From Perlucidibaca piscinae DSM 21586 (GTDB lineage: Bacteria > Pseudomonadota > Gammaproteobacteria > Pseudomonadales > Moraxellaceae), in the NCBI RefSeq assembly GCF_000420045.1, contig NZ_ATUE01000005.1, positions 496,001-560,000 on the forward strand: a stretch of 64,000 nucleotides of DNA. The letters are read 5' to 3'. The position numbers and the translations under genes are program-made. The notes under the pieces were generated by a model. It was not told the DNA's origin. It saw nothing but the letters and a program-made list of their open reading frames with translations, and searched no databases. Of this stretch, positions 7,779 to 16,315 are shown piece after piece (within the stretch, counting starts at the first letter, position 1; each line of letters starts with the position of its first letter).

Positions 7779-8669
7779 ATGCCCGTGATCCGAACCCCTG
7801 ACGAGCGCTTCGCCGGCCTCCCGGACTATCCGTTCGCGCCCAACCATCTCGAGGTCGCACCCGGCCTGCGCATGCACTACCTCGACGAGGGGCCGCGCGA
7901 TGGCCGCGTGGTGCTGATGCTGCACGGCGAGCCGAGCTGGAGCTACCTCTATCGCCACATGATTCCGCCCGTGGTGGCCGCCGGCTGCCGCGTCATCGCG
8001 CCCGATCTGATCGGCTTCGGCAAGTCCGACAAGCTCACCGAGGTCGATGCCTACAGCTACCAGTCGCACATGGACTGGCTGACCGCGCTGGTGGAGCGGC
8101 TGGATCTTCGCGGGATCACCCTGGTCGGCCAGGACTGGGGCTCGCTGCTGGGCCTGCGCCTGGCCGCCGAGCTGGAGCCGCGCTTCGCCGCCATCGTGAT
8201 CGGCAACGGCATGCTGCCTACCGGCGACCAGAAGGTGCCGCCGGCGTTCAGGCTGTGGCGGGCATTCGCCCTGCACAGCCCGTGGTTCCCGATCGGTCGC
8301 ATCGTTTCTGGCGCCTGCCGACGCAGCCTGTCGGCCGCGGAGCGTGCCGCCTACGAGGCGCCGTTTCCGTCCTCGCGCTACACCGCTGCTGCCCGTGCTT
8401 TCCCGGCACTGGTGCCGACGCATCCGGATGACCCGGCGGCACCCGCCAACCGTCGTGCCTGGGAGGTGCTGTCGCGCTGGCAGAAGCCCTTCGTGACCGC
8501 CTTCAGCGATGGCGATCCGATCACCCGTGGCGGTGACCGCTACCTGCAGAAGCGCATTCCTGGCGCTCAGGGCATGCCACATGTGACCCTGCGTGGCGGT
8601 CACTTCCTGCAGGAGGATTCACCGCACGAGTTCGCGGCGGTGGTGCTGAAGGCGGTGGCGTTGGGGTGA
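7779..8669 (+). CDS. Haloalkane dehalogenase (HLD-I type alpha/beta hydrolase)
   Basis: The 296-residue protein has the HGEPSWSYLYR oxyanion block (about residue 48), the nucleophile motif VGQDWGS (Asp near 121 with the halide-binding Trp beside it), an acidic residue in DGDPITRGGD (near 245) and the catalytic His in RGGHFLQED (near 276). Glu after HG, instead of the Asn of LinB/DhaA, places it with subfamily I enzymes such as DhlA. The reaction is hydrolytic removal of halide from alkyl halides to give alcohols, in the cytoplasm. It is divergent from xth across a 91-base gap and convergent with mqsA. Substrate range is unknown, and epoxide hydrolase is a less likely alternative. Confidence 0.85.
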   Translation: MPVIRTPDERFAGLPDYPFAPNHLEVAPGLRMHYLDEGPRDGRVVLMLHGEPSWSYLYRHMIPPVVAAGCRVIAPDLIGFGKSDKLTEVDAYSYQSHMDWLTALVERLDLRGITLVGQDWGSLLGLRLAAELEPRFAAIVIGNGMLPTGDQKVPPAFRLWRAFALHSPWFPIGRIVSGACRRSLSAAERAAYEAPFPSSRYTAAARAFPALVPTHPDDPAAPANRRAWEVLSRWQKPFVTAFSDGDPITRGGDRYLQKRIPGAQGMPHVTLRGGHFLQEDSPHEFAAVVLKAVALG

Positions 8670-8680
8670 TCCGAACCTGC

Positions 8681-9082
8681 TCAGGCTGCCCTGACCTCGC
8701 TGAGCAGTTCAGGGTGGCGGTCCAGCAGCCGCAGCAGCTTTATCAGCGCCAGTGGCGGTCGGGTCTTGCCGGTTTCATAGCGGGAAAAGGCGTTGATGCC
8801 GCCCCCGAATATCTCGGCGGCCTCACGCTGATCAAGCTGCAGCTTTTTGCGCACTGCAGTGATGAAGGCTGGGTCGACCATTCCGGCATTGACCTGTTTG
8901 ATGAATGTGGTGACGGCCTCTCCGAAATAATCGGCAGCGGCATTGTCCAGCACTAGCTCATCACAGGCCTGGCAATAGTCTCCGGTCACGGCGGGAATGA
9001 CCGTGCGCTCGCCCTTGTAGACATAGGGTATGTCACGGACGCTGGAGGCCAGCTCGACACTGCCGCACTGCGGACATTTCAT
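8681..9082 (-). CDS. mqsA: MqsA-type antitoxin / transcriptional repressor
   Basis: The 133-residue protein has an N-terminal zinc-binding domain with two Cys pairs (CPQC at 3-6 and CQAC near 37-40) and a C-terminal HTH domain (about 70-125) with QREAAEIFGG and AFSRYETGKT, as in E. coli MqsA. It neutralises the MqsR toxin and represses its own operon. The ATG at 9082 gives MKCPQCG, the canonical start; a 14-residue extension in frame is not supported. It follows mqsR by one base, the usual toxin-first order of this pair. Confidence 0.93.
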   Translation of the reverse strand: MKCPQCGSVELASSVRDIPYVYKGERTVIPAVTGDYCQACDELVLDNAAADYFGEAVTTFIKQVNAGMVDPAFITAVRKKLQLDQREAAEIFGGGINAFSRYETGKTRPPLALIKLLRLLDRHPELLSEVRAA

Positions 9083-9083
9083 G

Positions 9084-9380
9084 TCACAGCTCCTTGAACG
9101 AAACGATAAGCAGGTCATCAACAACCGTCAGCTTGAGATACACAGCACCATAAGGCGTGCAAGGACGGTAAACGTCCTGCCAGATCGTGTGGTCTGCATG
9201 CGTGGTCATGCTCTTGTGGAAGTCCGAGCTACTCAGCGCCATGACCACGGCAACAACCCCCTGCCGATTAATTCCAAGCTCCGCTGCCCCGCTGACTGCA
9301 CTGGCAGTCATTCGCACCTTGCCGTTCTTGACCAGGGTCTTGATTTTGGTCAGCGGACAGGCAGGGGTACGCTTCTCCAT
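9084..9380 (-). CDS. mqsR: MqsR-type mRNA interferase toxin
   Basis: The 98-residue product is collinear with E. coli MqsR, from MEKRTP at the N-terminus through SSSDFHKSMTT and ADHTIWQDVYRP to the terminal LLIVSFKE. MqsR is a RelE-fold ribonuclease that cleaves mRNA, mainly at GCU, when its antitoxin is degraded. The stop codon is one base from the mqsA start, so the two are cotranscribed. A dyad with the spacing of an MqsA operator lies just upstream. Codon use and A+T content differ from the flanking genes, which suggests acquisition. Confidence 0.94.
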   Translation of the reverse strand: MEKRTPACPLTKIKTLVKNGKVRMTASAVSGAAELGINRQGVVAVVMALSSSDFHKSMTTHADHTIWQDVYRPCTPYGAVYLKLTVVDDLLIVSFKEL

Positions 9381-9386
9381 AAAATC

Positions 9387-9401
9387 TAACCTACTTGGTT
9401 A
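9387..9401. promoter_or_regulatory. Putative MqsA operator upstream of mqsR
   Basis: TAACC and GGTTA flank TACTT, a perfect 5-bp inverted repeat. The known E. coli MqsA sites are AACCT/AGGTT palindromes, so AACCT here and the GGTT half-site fit, with the second arm changed by one base. It begins seven bases upstream of the mqsR ATG, where bound MqsA would block both the promoter and the ribosome-binding site. A second, weaker dyad (CAAG/CTTG, 9403-9416) lies next to it. Confidence 0.55.
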
Positions 9402-9565
9402 TCAAGTCAATGCTTGCTTCCAAATAGGTAGACTATGAAAAGCGGTTTGGCGACCGGCTGCTCGAGAAACGATGTGCTCGGCCAGAGCTCTTCGCAGCGT
9501 GTTGGAAAGGAAGTCTGAATAGGCCCACCGCCAGAATTCGCAGGGGTCAATTTGGGTCATGCGTG

Positions 9566-10444
9566 TCACCACGGCGGCATCGGCGCACTCAGCCGCTCTC
9601 CGTCATAGTTTTTTACGTCGCCGAAATACGCTGCCCCCGCATTCCAGTCCGTGCACGCAGCCAGCAGTTCCTGCTTGCTGCGGCCGACGAAGTTCCACCA
9701 CATCAGCAGCTCTTCCTGCAGTGGTGCGCCGCCGACCAGCACGGCACAGCTGCCAGCCTCTGCCTGCACGCTGACGATATCCCGCCCGATGTCCAGCACC
9801 AGCAGCGTTCCAGGCTCCAGCACCTCGCCATCCACGGTCAGCCGGCCGGTCAGCACCTGGATGCCATGCTCGTAATCCGGGCGCAGTGGCAATGCGGTCT
9901 GTGTCGCATCGGCGGCACGCAGCTCGGCGCCCACCAGCGGGCTGTGCACGTTTGCCGGTGACACCAGCCCCAGCAGCTCGCCGATGAACACGGTGACCTG
10001 CAGGCCCTGGTGCTGACAGGCGGGCAGCGTGTCGTGGTGCACGAAGGCAGGCTCGCCATGACGGGCGTGATCGGGCAGGGCGATCCAGAATTGCGCGCCG
10101 TGCAGACGTGGCGAGCGTGTGGCGGGTGACTCCTCGGAGTGGCTGATGCCGCGCCCCGAGGTCATCAGATTGAGCTGGCCCGGGCAGATGACCTGCACGC
10201 TGCCCAGGCTGTCGCGATGCAGGATCTCGCCCTCCAGCAGCCAGGTCACGGTCTGCAGACCGATGTGCGGGTGCGGGCCCACGCGCATGCCGTGGTCGGC
10301 GTGCACCTCGATGGGCCCGAAGTGATCCAGGAAGCACCAGGCGCCCACGGTGCGGCGACGCGCCATGGGCAGGGTGCGGGTGATGGTCATGCCATCGCCA
10401 AGAACGGTGGACTTGCCGACGAGGCGTTGGACGGGGCTGGTCAT
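9566..10444 (-). CDS. Pirin family protein
   Basis: The 292-residue bicupin has the pirin N-terminal domain with metal ligands in PHPHIGLQTV (near 57-66) and in the GISHSEE segment near 101, and a C-terminal pirin domain with GRLTVDG and an LLMWWNFVGR block near 248-257. Pirins bind iron; some bacterial members are quercetin 2,3-dioxygenases, while others interact with dehydrogenases or act as redox-linked regulators. The role here cannot be assigned. The gene is followed by 21 bases from an MHS transporter gene on the same strand, whose product it trails. Confidence 0.9.
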   Translation of the reverse strand: MTSPVQRLVGKSTVLGDGMTITRTLPMARRRTVGAWCFLDHFGPIEVHADHGMRVGPHPHIGLQTVTWLLEGEILHRDSLGSVQVICPGQLNLMTSGRGISHSEESPATRSPRLHGAQFWIALPDHARHGEPAFVHHDTLPACQHQGLQVTVFIGELLGLVSPANVHSPLVGAELRAADATQTALPLRPDYEHGIQVLTGRLTVDGEVLEPGTLLVLDIGRDIVSVQAEAGSCAVLVGGAPLQEELLMWWNFVGRSKQELLAACTDWNAGAAYFGDVKNYDGERLSAPMPPW

Positions 10445-10465
10445 GGCGGAGCTCCTCCGGGCGGA

Positions 10466-11740
10466 TCAGGCGGGATCATCCCCGCGCATGCAGGATGCCG
10501 ACACGAACGCGATCAGCGCCAGTCCCAGCAGATAGAACACCACGTAAGTCGGCTGACCCTCATTGGCCTTGAGCAGGGCAGTGGCAATCATGGGGGCGAG
10601 GCCGCCGCCGAGCACGCCAGCCACCTGCACGCCCAGCGAAATGCCGCTGTAGCGGACCTCGGCCGGGAACTGGCGGGCGAACAGCAGCGACTCCGGCGCG
10701 TACATGAGCGGAAATACCACGCCCAGGGCCAGCACCAGCGCCAGCCAGACCAGGTCCATGTCGCGACTGCCCAGCAGCTGGAAGAAGGGGGCGACATACA
10801 GTGCCAGCAGCAGGACGCCGATCAGGTAGAGACGCTTCTGGCCGATGCGGTCCGACAGCCAGCCGGCCAGCGGCATGGTCAGCAGCGAGAGCAGGGCGCC
10901 GGCGGTGATGGCCGACAGCACCTGGTCCCGTGGCAGACCGAGCTGGCCGGTGGCATAGGCCAGCGCGAAGGTCGCCGACAGGTAGAACCAGGCGTTCTCG
11001 GCCATGCGCGCGCCGATCAGGGTCAGCACGCCACGCCGGTGCTCGCGCAGCACCACGGCGAGTGGCGCCTTGACCGGTGCGGCAGCGGTTTTCAGGCGTT
11101 CGAACTCGGGCGACTCCGGTACCCGGGCGCGGATCAGCCAGCCCACGCCCAGCAGCACCACGCTGGCCAGGAAGGGCAGGCGCCAGCCCCAGCTCAGCAG
11201 GTCCTCCTCGGGCAGCTGCGACACGGCAGCCATGGCCAGCGATGACAGCACCAGGCCGGCACCGACGCCGGTCTGCGGCAGGCTGCCGTAGAAGCCCTTG
11301 CGACCTTCCGGGGCGTGCTCCACCGCCATCAGCACGGCACCACCCCATTCGCCACCGACCGCCACGCCCTGCAGGAAGCGCAGCAGCGCCAGCAGGGCGG
11401 CGGCCCAGTAGCCGATGTGTTCGTAGGTGGGCAGCAGGCCGATGGCGATGGTGGGTACGCCCATCAGCAGCAGGGTGATGATGAGCATGGCCTTGCGACC
11501 GATGCGGTCACCGTAGTGGCCGAAGATCATGCCGCCCAGCGGGCGGCCGACAAAGCCCACGGCATAGGTGGCGAAGGCCGCGAACAGCCCGCTCAGCGGA
11601 TCCATCTCCGGGAAGAACAGCCGGTTGAACACCAGCGCGGCGGCGGTGCCGTAAAGAAAGAAGTCGTACCACTCGATGGTGGTGCCGGCGAAGCTGGCCA
11701 GCCCCGCGATGCGGTGGTGCGAGCGTGCGCCGGCTGACAC
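10466..11740 (-). CDS. MFS transporter, metabolite:H+ symporter (MHS) subfamily
   Basis: The 424-residue, 12-segment membrane protein begins with the MHS signature GTTIEWYDFFLYG (about 19-31), followed by GRPLGG and the MFS loop motif GDRIGRK near residue 77, and RFLQGVAVGGEWGGA near 121. The subfamily carries organic acids, proline/betaine or shikimate in with protons across the inner membrane; the substrate is not evident here. It lies three bases after the upstream lipoprotein gene and before pirin, so these may form one transcription unit. Confidence 0.9.
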   Translation of the reverse strand: MSAGARSHHRIAGLASFAGTTIEWYDFFLYGTAAALVFNRLFFPEMDPLSGLFAAFATYAVGFVGRPLGGMIFGHYGDRIGRKAMLIITLLLMGVPTIAIGLLPTYEHIGYWAAALLALLRFLQGVAVGGEWGGAVLMAVEHAPEGRKGFYGSLPQTGVGAGLVLSSLAMAAVSQLPEEDLLSWGWRLPFLASVVLLGVGWLIRARVPESPEFERLKTAAAPVKAPLAVVLREHRRGVLTLIGARMAENAWFYLSATFALAYATGQLGLPRDQVLSAITAGALLSLLTMPLAGWLSDRIGQKRLYLIGVLLLALYVAPFFQLLGSRDMDLVWLALVLALGVVFPLMYAPESLLFARQFPAEVRYSGISLGVQVAGVLGGGLAPMIATALLKANEGQPTYVVFYLLGLALIAFVSASCMRGDDPA

Positions 11741-11743
11741 GAC

Positions 11744-12214
11744 TCAGCTCACCTTGCGGCGATAGACCTTCTCGCCGTCGGCGAGGTCGCGAAAGATGGC
11801 GCCCTTCTCGTTCATGGCCTCGATCTCGAAACGGCGCACCTGGGTCGGCGATACGAAGCTGGCCGGATCGGACACGAACTGGTCCATGATCACGACACCA
11901 TTCTCGATGCGCCACTTGAAGCGGATCTTCACCTTCACGTCGCTGGTCTGGCCGTCGTTGTAGACGTAGGTGGCGGTGGTGTAGCCGGTGGCGTTGCCGT
12001 CGGCGGTGAAGGTGGCTTCGCCATGCGGCGTGGTCGACTCAGGCGACTCGACGGCTTGCCAGGTGCCGAGAATGGCCTGGCGCCAGGCCAGGTCGTTGGC
12101 CGAGACGATGGTTTTCTGGGTCGAGGCGGCCATGCTGACGGATGCTTTCGGGGTGGCGCAGGCCGAGGTGGCGAGGGCGAGGGCGGTCAGGCCCAGGACA
12201 AGGGTGTGGCGCAT
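11744..12214 (-). CDS. Small putative lipoprotein of unknown function
   Basis: The 156-residue protein starts with a hydrophobic signal ending in ATSAC (Cys at residue 19), a weak lipobox with Thr at -3. The rest is a compact region with ILGTWQAVESP (near 48), GEATFTADGNATGY and KVKIRFKWRIENGVVIMD, the look of a lipocalin-like or START-like beta barrel domain, but no family is recognised with confidence. The start at 12214 was chosen because it gives the signal peptide; an upstream in-frame ATG adds 13 polar residues. It sits directly before the MHS transporter gene. Confidence 0.6.
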   Translation of the reverse strand: MRHTLVLGLTALALATSACATPKASVSMAASTQKTIVSANDLAWRQAILGTWQAVESPESTTPHGEATFTADGNATGYTTATYVYNDGQTSDVKVKIRFKWRIENGVVIMDQFVSDPASFVSPTQVRRFEIEAMNEKGAIFRDLADGEKVYRRKVS

Positions 12215-12382
12215 GGTGTGCTTGGGCTCGTGCAGGTGAATTGACAGTGCCATGTTGTATCACGCGGGCGTGACGCACGGCAGGGGCTGGCGTGCTGTCC
12301 AAGTGTAAACGGGGCACTGCCCGCCGGCAGCCGGGTCGCGCTATCATGCCGTCTGGTTTTTCCGCAGTCAGGTCTTCGTGTC

Positions 12383-13036
12383 ATGCGTCCGTATCAACGC
12401 GAGTTCATCGAGTTCGCCCTCGCCCAGGGGGTGCTCCGCTTCGGTTCCTTCACGCTTAAGTCGGGTCGGCAGTCGCCCTACTTCTTCAATGCCGGGCTGT
12501 TCAACACCGGTCGTCGCCTGGCTGCCCTCGGGCGCTACTATGCCGCCGCCATCCTCGACAGCGGCATCGAGGCCGACGTGCTGTTCGGGCCGGCCTACAA
12601 GGGCATTCCCATCGCGTCGGCGACGGCGGTGCAGCTGGCCGAGCACTTCGACCGCGACCTGCCCTGGTGCTTCAACCGCAAGGAAGCCAAGGACCACGGC
12701 GAGGGCGGCCTGATGGTGGGATCGCCGCTGCAGGGTCGCGTGCTCATCATCGATGACGTGATCACTGCCGGCACGGCCATTCGCGAGGTCATGCAGATCG
12801 TCTCCCGCGCCGGTGCGAACGCGGTCGGCGTGGTGGTGGCGGTGGATCGCCAGGAGCGCGGACAGGGTGCGTTGTCGGCCATCCAGGAAGTCGAGCGCGA
12901 CTTCGGCATGCCGGTGATTTCCATCATCCGTCTCGACCAGATCATCGCCTACCTCGAGGAGACCGGCCTGCACGCCGAGCACCTCGATGCGATGCGGCGC
13001 TACCGTGCCGAGTTCGGCGTAGGTGCCCCGGCCTGA
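12383..13036 (+). CDS. pyrE: Orotate phosphoribosyltransferase
   Basis: The 217-residue enzyme shows the type I PRTase PRPP loop VLIIDDVITAGTA (near 120-132), the FGPAYKGIP segment (near 69-77) and FNRKEAKDHGEGG (near 95-107). It joins orotate and PRPP to make orotidine 5'-phosphate, the fifth step of UMP synthesis. The ATG begins the canonical MRPYQREFIEFAL N-terminus. TATCAT at 12341-12346 is a possible -10 in the 5' region. gshB follows 34 bases later. Confidence 0.97.
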   Translation: MRPYQREFIEFALAQGVLRFGSFTLKSGRQSPYFFNAGLFNTGRRLAALGRYYAAAILDSGIEADVLFGPAYKGIPIASATAVQLAEHFDRDLPWCFNRKEAKDHGEGGLMVGSPLQGRVLIIDDVITAGTAIREVMQIVSRAGANAVGVVVAVDRQERGQGALSAIQEVERDFGMPVISIIRLDQIIAYLEETGLHAEHLDAMRRYRAEFGVGAPA

Positions 13037-13070
13037 CCGGCCCTCTTTATTCGCATTCCGGGAGCAGCGC

Positions 13071-14030
13071 ATGCACATTGCCGTGGTGATGGACCCGATC
13101 CAGTCGGTGAACTACAAGAAGGACTCGACGCTGGCCATGCTGTGGGCCGCCGCTGCCCGTGGTCACCAGCTGTCCTACCTCGAGGTCACGGACCTGTTCC
13201 TGCGGGACGGGCAGGTGCATGGCCATCTGGCGCCGCTGCAGGTGGCCGAGGATCCGGCGTGCTGGTACAGCCTCGGCGAGGCGGTGGCGACACCGCTGGC
13301 CGAGGTCGACGTGATCCTGATGCGCAAGGATCCGCCCTTCGACATGAACTTCATCTACGCCACCTACCTGCTCGAGCGTGCCGAGCAGGCCGGCGTGCTG
13401 GTGGTCAACAAGCCGCAGTCGCTGCGTGACTGCAACGAGAAGCTGTTCGCCACCCAGTTCACCGACTGCATGGTGCCGACCCTGGTCAGCAGCCAGGCCC
13501 GCGATCTGCGCGCCTTCATCGCCGAACACGGCGACGTCATCATGAAGCCGCTGGACGGCATGGGTGGCATGGGCATTTTCCGCCTCGCTGCGGGCGGCCC
13601 CAACATCGGTGCCACGCTGGAAGTGCTGACGCAGAACGGCAGCCAGCCGATCATGGCGCAGCGCTACATCCCGGCGATCAGCGATGGCGACAAGCGCGTG
13701 CTGATGATCGATGGCGAGCCGGTGCCGTTCGTGCTGGCGCGCATTCCGCAGGGCGACGAGATCCGTGGCAACCTGGCCGCCGGCGGTCGTGGCGAGGCGC
13801 GTCCGATCAATGACGCCGAGCGCCGCATCGCCGCCCGGGTGGGTCCGGAGCTGAAGAAGCGCGGTCTCCTCTTTGTCGGTCTCGACGTGATCGGCGACTA
13901 CCTGACCGAGGTCAATGTCACCAGTCCGACCTGCATCCGCGAAATCGATGCGGCCTATGGCTACGGCATCGCCGATCGCCTGATTGCCGCCATCGAGCGC
14001 CGCCGCGCCGCCCAGCGCTGCGCCCTGTGA
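13071..14030 (+). CDS. gshB: Glutathione synthetase
   Basis: The 319-residue ATP-grasp enzyme contains MDPIQSVNYKKDST near residue 7, MRKDPPFDMNFIYAT near 84, KPLDGMGGMGIFR near 159 and the C-terminal TEVNVTSPTCIREID near 281. It joins gamma-glutamylcysteine and glycine with ATP hydrolysis. The ATG at 13071 has GGGAG eight bases upstream and gives MHIAVVMDP, the standard start. It leads a run of close-packed genes that continues through the methyltransferase, tonB, yqgE and ruvX genes, as in pseudomonads. Confidence 0.97.
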   Translation: MHIAVVMDPIQSVNYKKDSTLAMLWAAAARGHQLSYLEVTDLFLRDGQVHGHLAPLQVAEDPACWYSLGEAVATPLAEVDVILMRKDPPFDMNFIYATYLLERAEQAGVLVVNKPQSLRDCNEKLFATQFTDCMVPTLVSSQARDLRAFIAEHGDVIMKPLDGMGGMGIFRLAAGGPNIGATLEVLTQNGSQPIMAQRYIPAISDGDKRVLMIDGEPVPFVLARIPQGDEIRGNLAAGGRGEARPINDAERRIAARVGPELKKRGLLFVGLDVIGDYLTEVNVTSPTCIREIDAAYGYGIADRLIAAIERRRAAQRCAL

Positions 14031-14048
14031 GCAGATCAGGTGACGCCG

Positions 14049-14765
14049 ATGAGCGGGAGGCAGGACGTGACTGAAGGCCGCGTCGCGCTGTCCGTTGCCG
14101 ATGCCGGGGCGATTGCCCGCGTCCTCACCGCGCGCGTGCGGCCGCATCTGTCGGCGGCACGCATCGCCCCGGCCGAGCTGCCTGACTGCGGCGGCCTGCG
14201 CCTGTTCCTGCTCAACGACGACTTTCCGCATGACGCCCTGAGCCCCGACGAGATGCGCTGGGCGCTCAACGAGCCGGCCTACTGGATGTTCTGCTGGGCC
14301 TCCGGCCTCGCCCAGGCGCGGCAGATCCTGCGCCAGCCCTCGCTGGTGCGCGGCAGAAGCGTGCTCGACTTCGGCACAGGCTCGGGCGTGGTGGCGATTG
14401 CCGCCGCGCTGGCCGGCGCCGCCCGGGTGGTGGCCTGCGACATTGATCCGGTATCGCTGGAGGCCACGGCTGCGAATGCCGCGCTGAATGGCGTCGATCT
14501 GGAGCTGGCCGGCGACTTCTTTGCCATCGACGACACGTTCGATGTGCTGTTCGGCGCCGACGTGCTCTACGACCCGGCCAACCGGCACTTTCTGCCCGCC
14601 TTTCTGGCGCGTGCGGAAACAGTCTGGCTGGCGGATTCGCGGGTAAAGTCGCTGCAGGCGGAAAACTACCAGCTGATCGCCACCGTTGATGCCGAGACAC
14701 GACCTGATCTCAACGAGTTCGACGAATTTCGCCGCGTCAATTTCTACCGCGGGGTGCGTCCGTGA
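14049..14765 (+). CDS. METTL20/ETF-lysine-methyltransferase-like SAM-dependent methyltransferase
   Basis: The roughly 238-residue protein has methyltransferase motif I as LDFGTGSGVVAIAA near residue 106, an acidic motif II (ACDIDPVSLEA) near 130, and FGADVLYDP near 170. The preceding NEPAYWMFCWASGLAQARQIL block resembles the eukaryotic/bacterial ETF-beta lysine methyltransferases and nicotinamide N-methyltransferase relatives, in which motif post-I carries DxLY. A protein-lysine target is therefore plausible but unproven. Start is uncertain: a GTG at 14040 is also in frame. The stop overlaps the tonB start as GTGA. Confidence 0.7.
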   Translation: MSGRQDVTEGRVALSVADAGAIARVLTARVRPHLSAARIAPAELPDCGGLRLFLLNDDFPHDALSPDEMRWALNEPAYWMFCWASGLAQARQILRQPSLVRGRSVLDFGTGSGVVAIAAALAGAARVVACDIDPVSLEATAANAALNGVDLELAGDFFAIDDTFDVLFGADVLYDPANRHFLPAFLARAETVWLADSRVKSLQAENYQLIATVDAETRPDLNEFDEFRRVNFYRGVRP

Positions 14766-15682
14766 CGGTGGCTGCCGGCATCGACGCAACGGTCCAGCAG
14801 CCTGCCGTGCTGCGCTACCCCTGGCCGGCCCCATCGCCGGTGACCCCGGCTGATCGCCTGACCTTCACCCTGGTGCTGGCGGTCATCATTCATGTGCTGC
14901 TGGTGTTCGGCGTGCATCTGGTGCCGCCGACCACCCGCGCGGCGCCCATGCTCGAGGTCACGCTGGTGCCCGCGCAATCACCGGATGCGCCCAAGCGTGC
15001 CGACTTCCTGGCCCAGGCCAACCAGCAGGGCAGCGGCCAGCAGGCGGATGCGCGCCTGCTCACCACCACCCAGCGTGCGCCACAGCCGGGCCGGGCCGAT
15101 GTCGCCCGCACCGCACCGACCCCGACGCCGCCGCAGCCGGTCGCTCCGGTGCCGCCACAGATCACCAGCGTCAACGCAGCGCGACAGGTGGCTCCGGTGA
15201 AGCAGGCGCCGACGCCGCCAGCACCGCCAACCCCGGCACAGCGCGCGCAGCAGCTGCAGGCCGAGGAGATTGCGGCGCTGGAGGCCAGGCTGTCGGCACA
15301 GCGCCAGGCCTATGCCCGACGCCCGCGTGTGCGCACCCTGGATTCGGTGAGTGCCCGCCAGGATGATTTTGCCCCCTACATCGAGCATTTCCGTGAGCGC
15401 GTCGAGGCCATCGGCAATGCCCGCTACCCGTCGGTGGCACGCCTCAATCGTCTGCAGGGCAGCGTGCGTCTGCTGGTGGCGTTGCAGCCTGACGGCCGTG
15501 TGCTGCGCGTCGAGGTGCTGCGCTCGTCCGGTCACCGCGTGCTGGATGCCGCTGCCATCCAGTCGGTGCGTGACGCCCAGCCGTTCACGCCGTTCCCGGC
15601 CGGCATCCGTGCCCAGGTCGACATCCTGCAGGTGGTGCGCACCTGGCGCTTTGCCGAAGGCCTGAAGAACACCAGCTACTGA
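14762..15682 (+). CDS. TonB-family energy transducer (TonB3-like)
   Basis: The 306-residue protein has the TonB plan: one membrane anchor near residues 25-48 (VLAVIIHVLLVFGVHL), a long Pro/Gln/Ala-rich periplasmic spacer (about 65-190), and a C-terminal TonB domain with VEAIGNARYP (near 218), GSVRLLVALQPDGRV and DAAAIQSVRDAQPFTPFP. It should link proton motive force to outer-membrane work. In P. aeruginosa the gene in this position between gshB and yqgE is tonB3, linked to type IV pilus function; pilGHIJ are not adjacent here. It starts with GTG in a 4-base overlap with the upstream gene. No exbB/exbD is in the window. Confidence 0.85.
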   Translation: MTVAAGIDATVQQPAVLRYPWPAPSPVTPADRLTFTLVLAVIIHVLLVFGVHLVPPTTRAAPMLEVTLVPAQSPDAPKRADFLAQANQQGSGQQADARLLTTTQRAPQPGRADVARTAPTPTPPQPVAPVPPQITSVNAARQVAPVKQAPTPPAPPTPAQRAQQLQAEEIAALEARLSAQRQAYARRPRVRTLDSVSARQDDFAPYIEHFRERVEAIGNARYPSVARLNRLQGSVRLLVALQPDGRVLRVEVLRSSGHRVLDAAAIQSVRDAQPFTPFPAGIRAQVDILQVVRTWRFAEGLKNTSY

Positions 15683-15745
15683 GCCGGCGAAATTGTTCAC
15701 GGGCTGCCCCTTGTCTCGCCCGGCAGGCGTCTCCATAGTGAAGAC

Positions 15746-16315
15746 ATGAGCACGCCTGCCGAAAACCTCACCGACCAGTTCCTGATCGCCATGCCGGATC
15801 TGGCTGACGGCATGTTCCAGCGCGCCGTCATCTACCTGTTTCGTCATGACGAGAACGGGGCGGCCGGCCTCATCATCAACTCGCCCAGCGAGCTGCGTTT
15901 CGACCAGCTGCTGCGTGACATACGACTGCCGCCGCTGAAGCCGCTGGCCCGTCCGGAGCAGCCGGTGCTGATGGGCGGCCCGGTGCATCCCGAACTGGGC
16001 TTCGTGCTGCATCACGGGCATGGTCCGTGGACCTCGACCTTGAACAGCAGTGATGCCCTCGCGGTCACGCATTCGCGCGACGTTCTCGATGCCATATCGC
16101 AGGGCTCCGGCCCGGCGCAGTTCCTGGTGTCGCTGGGCTATGCCGGCTGGATGCCCGGTCAGCTCGAACAGGAGCTGGCGGACAATGTCTGGCTGACCGC
16201 GCCGGCGAGTCAGCGCGTGATGTTCGAGCTGCCCTACGAGCAGCGCTGGGAGGCGGCATTGAGCGAGCTGGGGCTGGACTGGCGTCTTCTGTCCCACGAG
16301 GTCGGGCATGCCTGA
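15746..16315 (+). CDS. yqgE: YqgE/AlgH family protein
   Basis: The 189-residue protein matches UPF0301: LTDQFLIAMPDLADGMF at the N-terminus, AAGLIINSPSE near residue 40, a GGPVHPELGFVLH block near 76, and VSLGYAGWMPGQLEQEL near 128. Its biochemical role is unknown; in Pseudomonas a homologue was named AlgH for effects on alginate. It overlaps ruvX by eight bases, a pairing kept across gammaproteobacteria. Confidence 0.95.
   Translation: MSTPAENLTDQFLIAMPDLADGMFQRAVIYLFRHDENGAAGLIINSPSELRFDQLLRDIRLPPLKPLARPEQPVLMGGPVHPELGFVLHHGHGPWTSTLNSSDALAVTHSRDVLDAISQGSGPAQFLVSLGYAGWMPGQLEQELADNVWLTAPASQRVMFELPYEQRWEAALSELGLDWRLLSHEVGHA

Noticed and set aside
9381..9410. TTGACT-16-TAGATT on the minus strand as the mqsR promoter
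   Set aside because: The predicted start would fall inside the mqsR start codon region, leaving no ribosome-binding site; kept only as a note on overlap with the operator.
15711..15739. TTGTCT-17-CATAGT as a yqgE promoter
   Set aside because: Both boxes are weak and the transcript would begin at the ATG itself; the gene is more easily cotranscribed with tonB.
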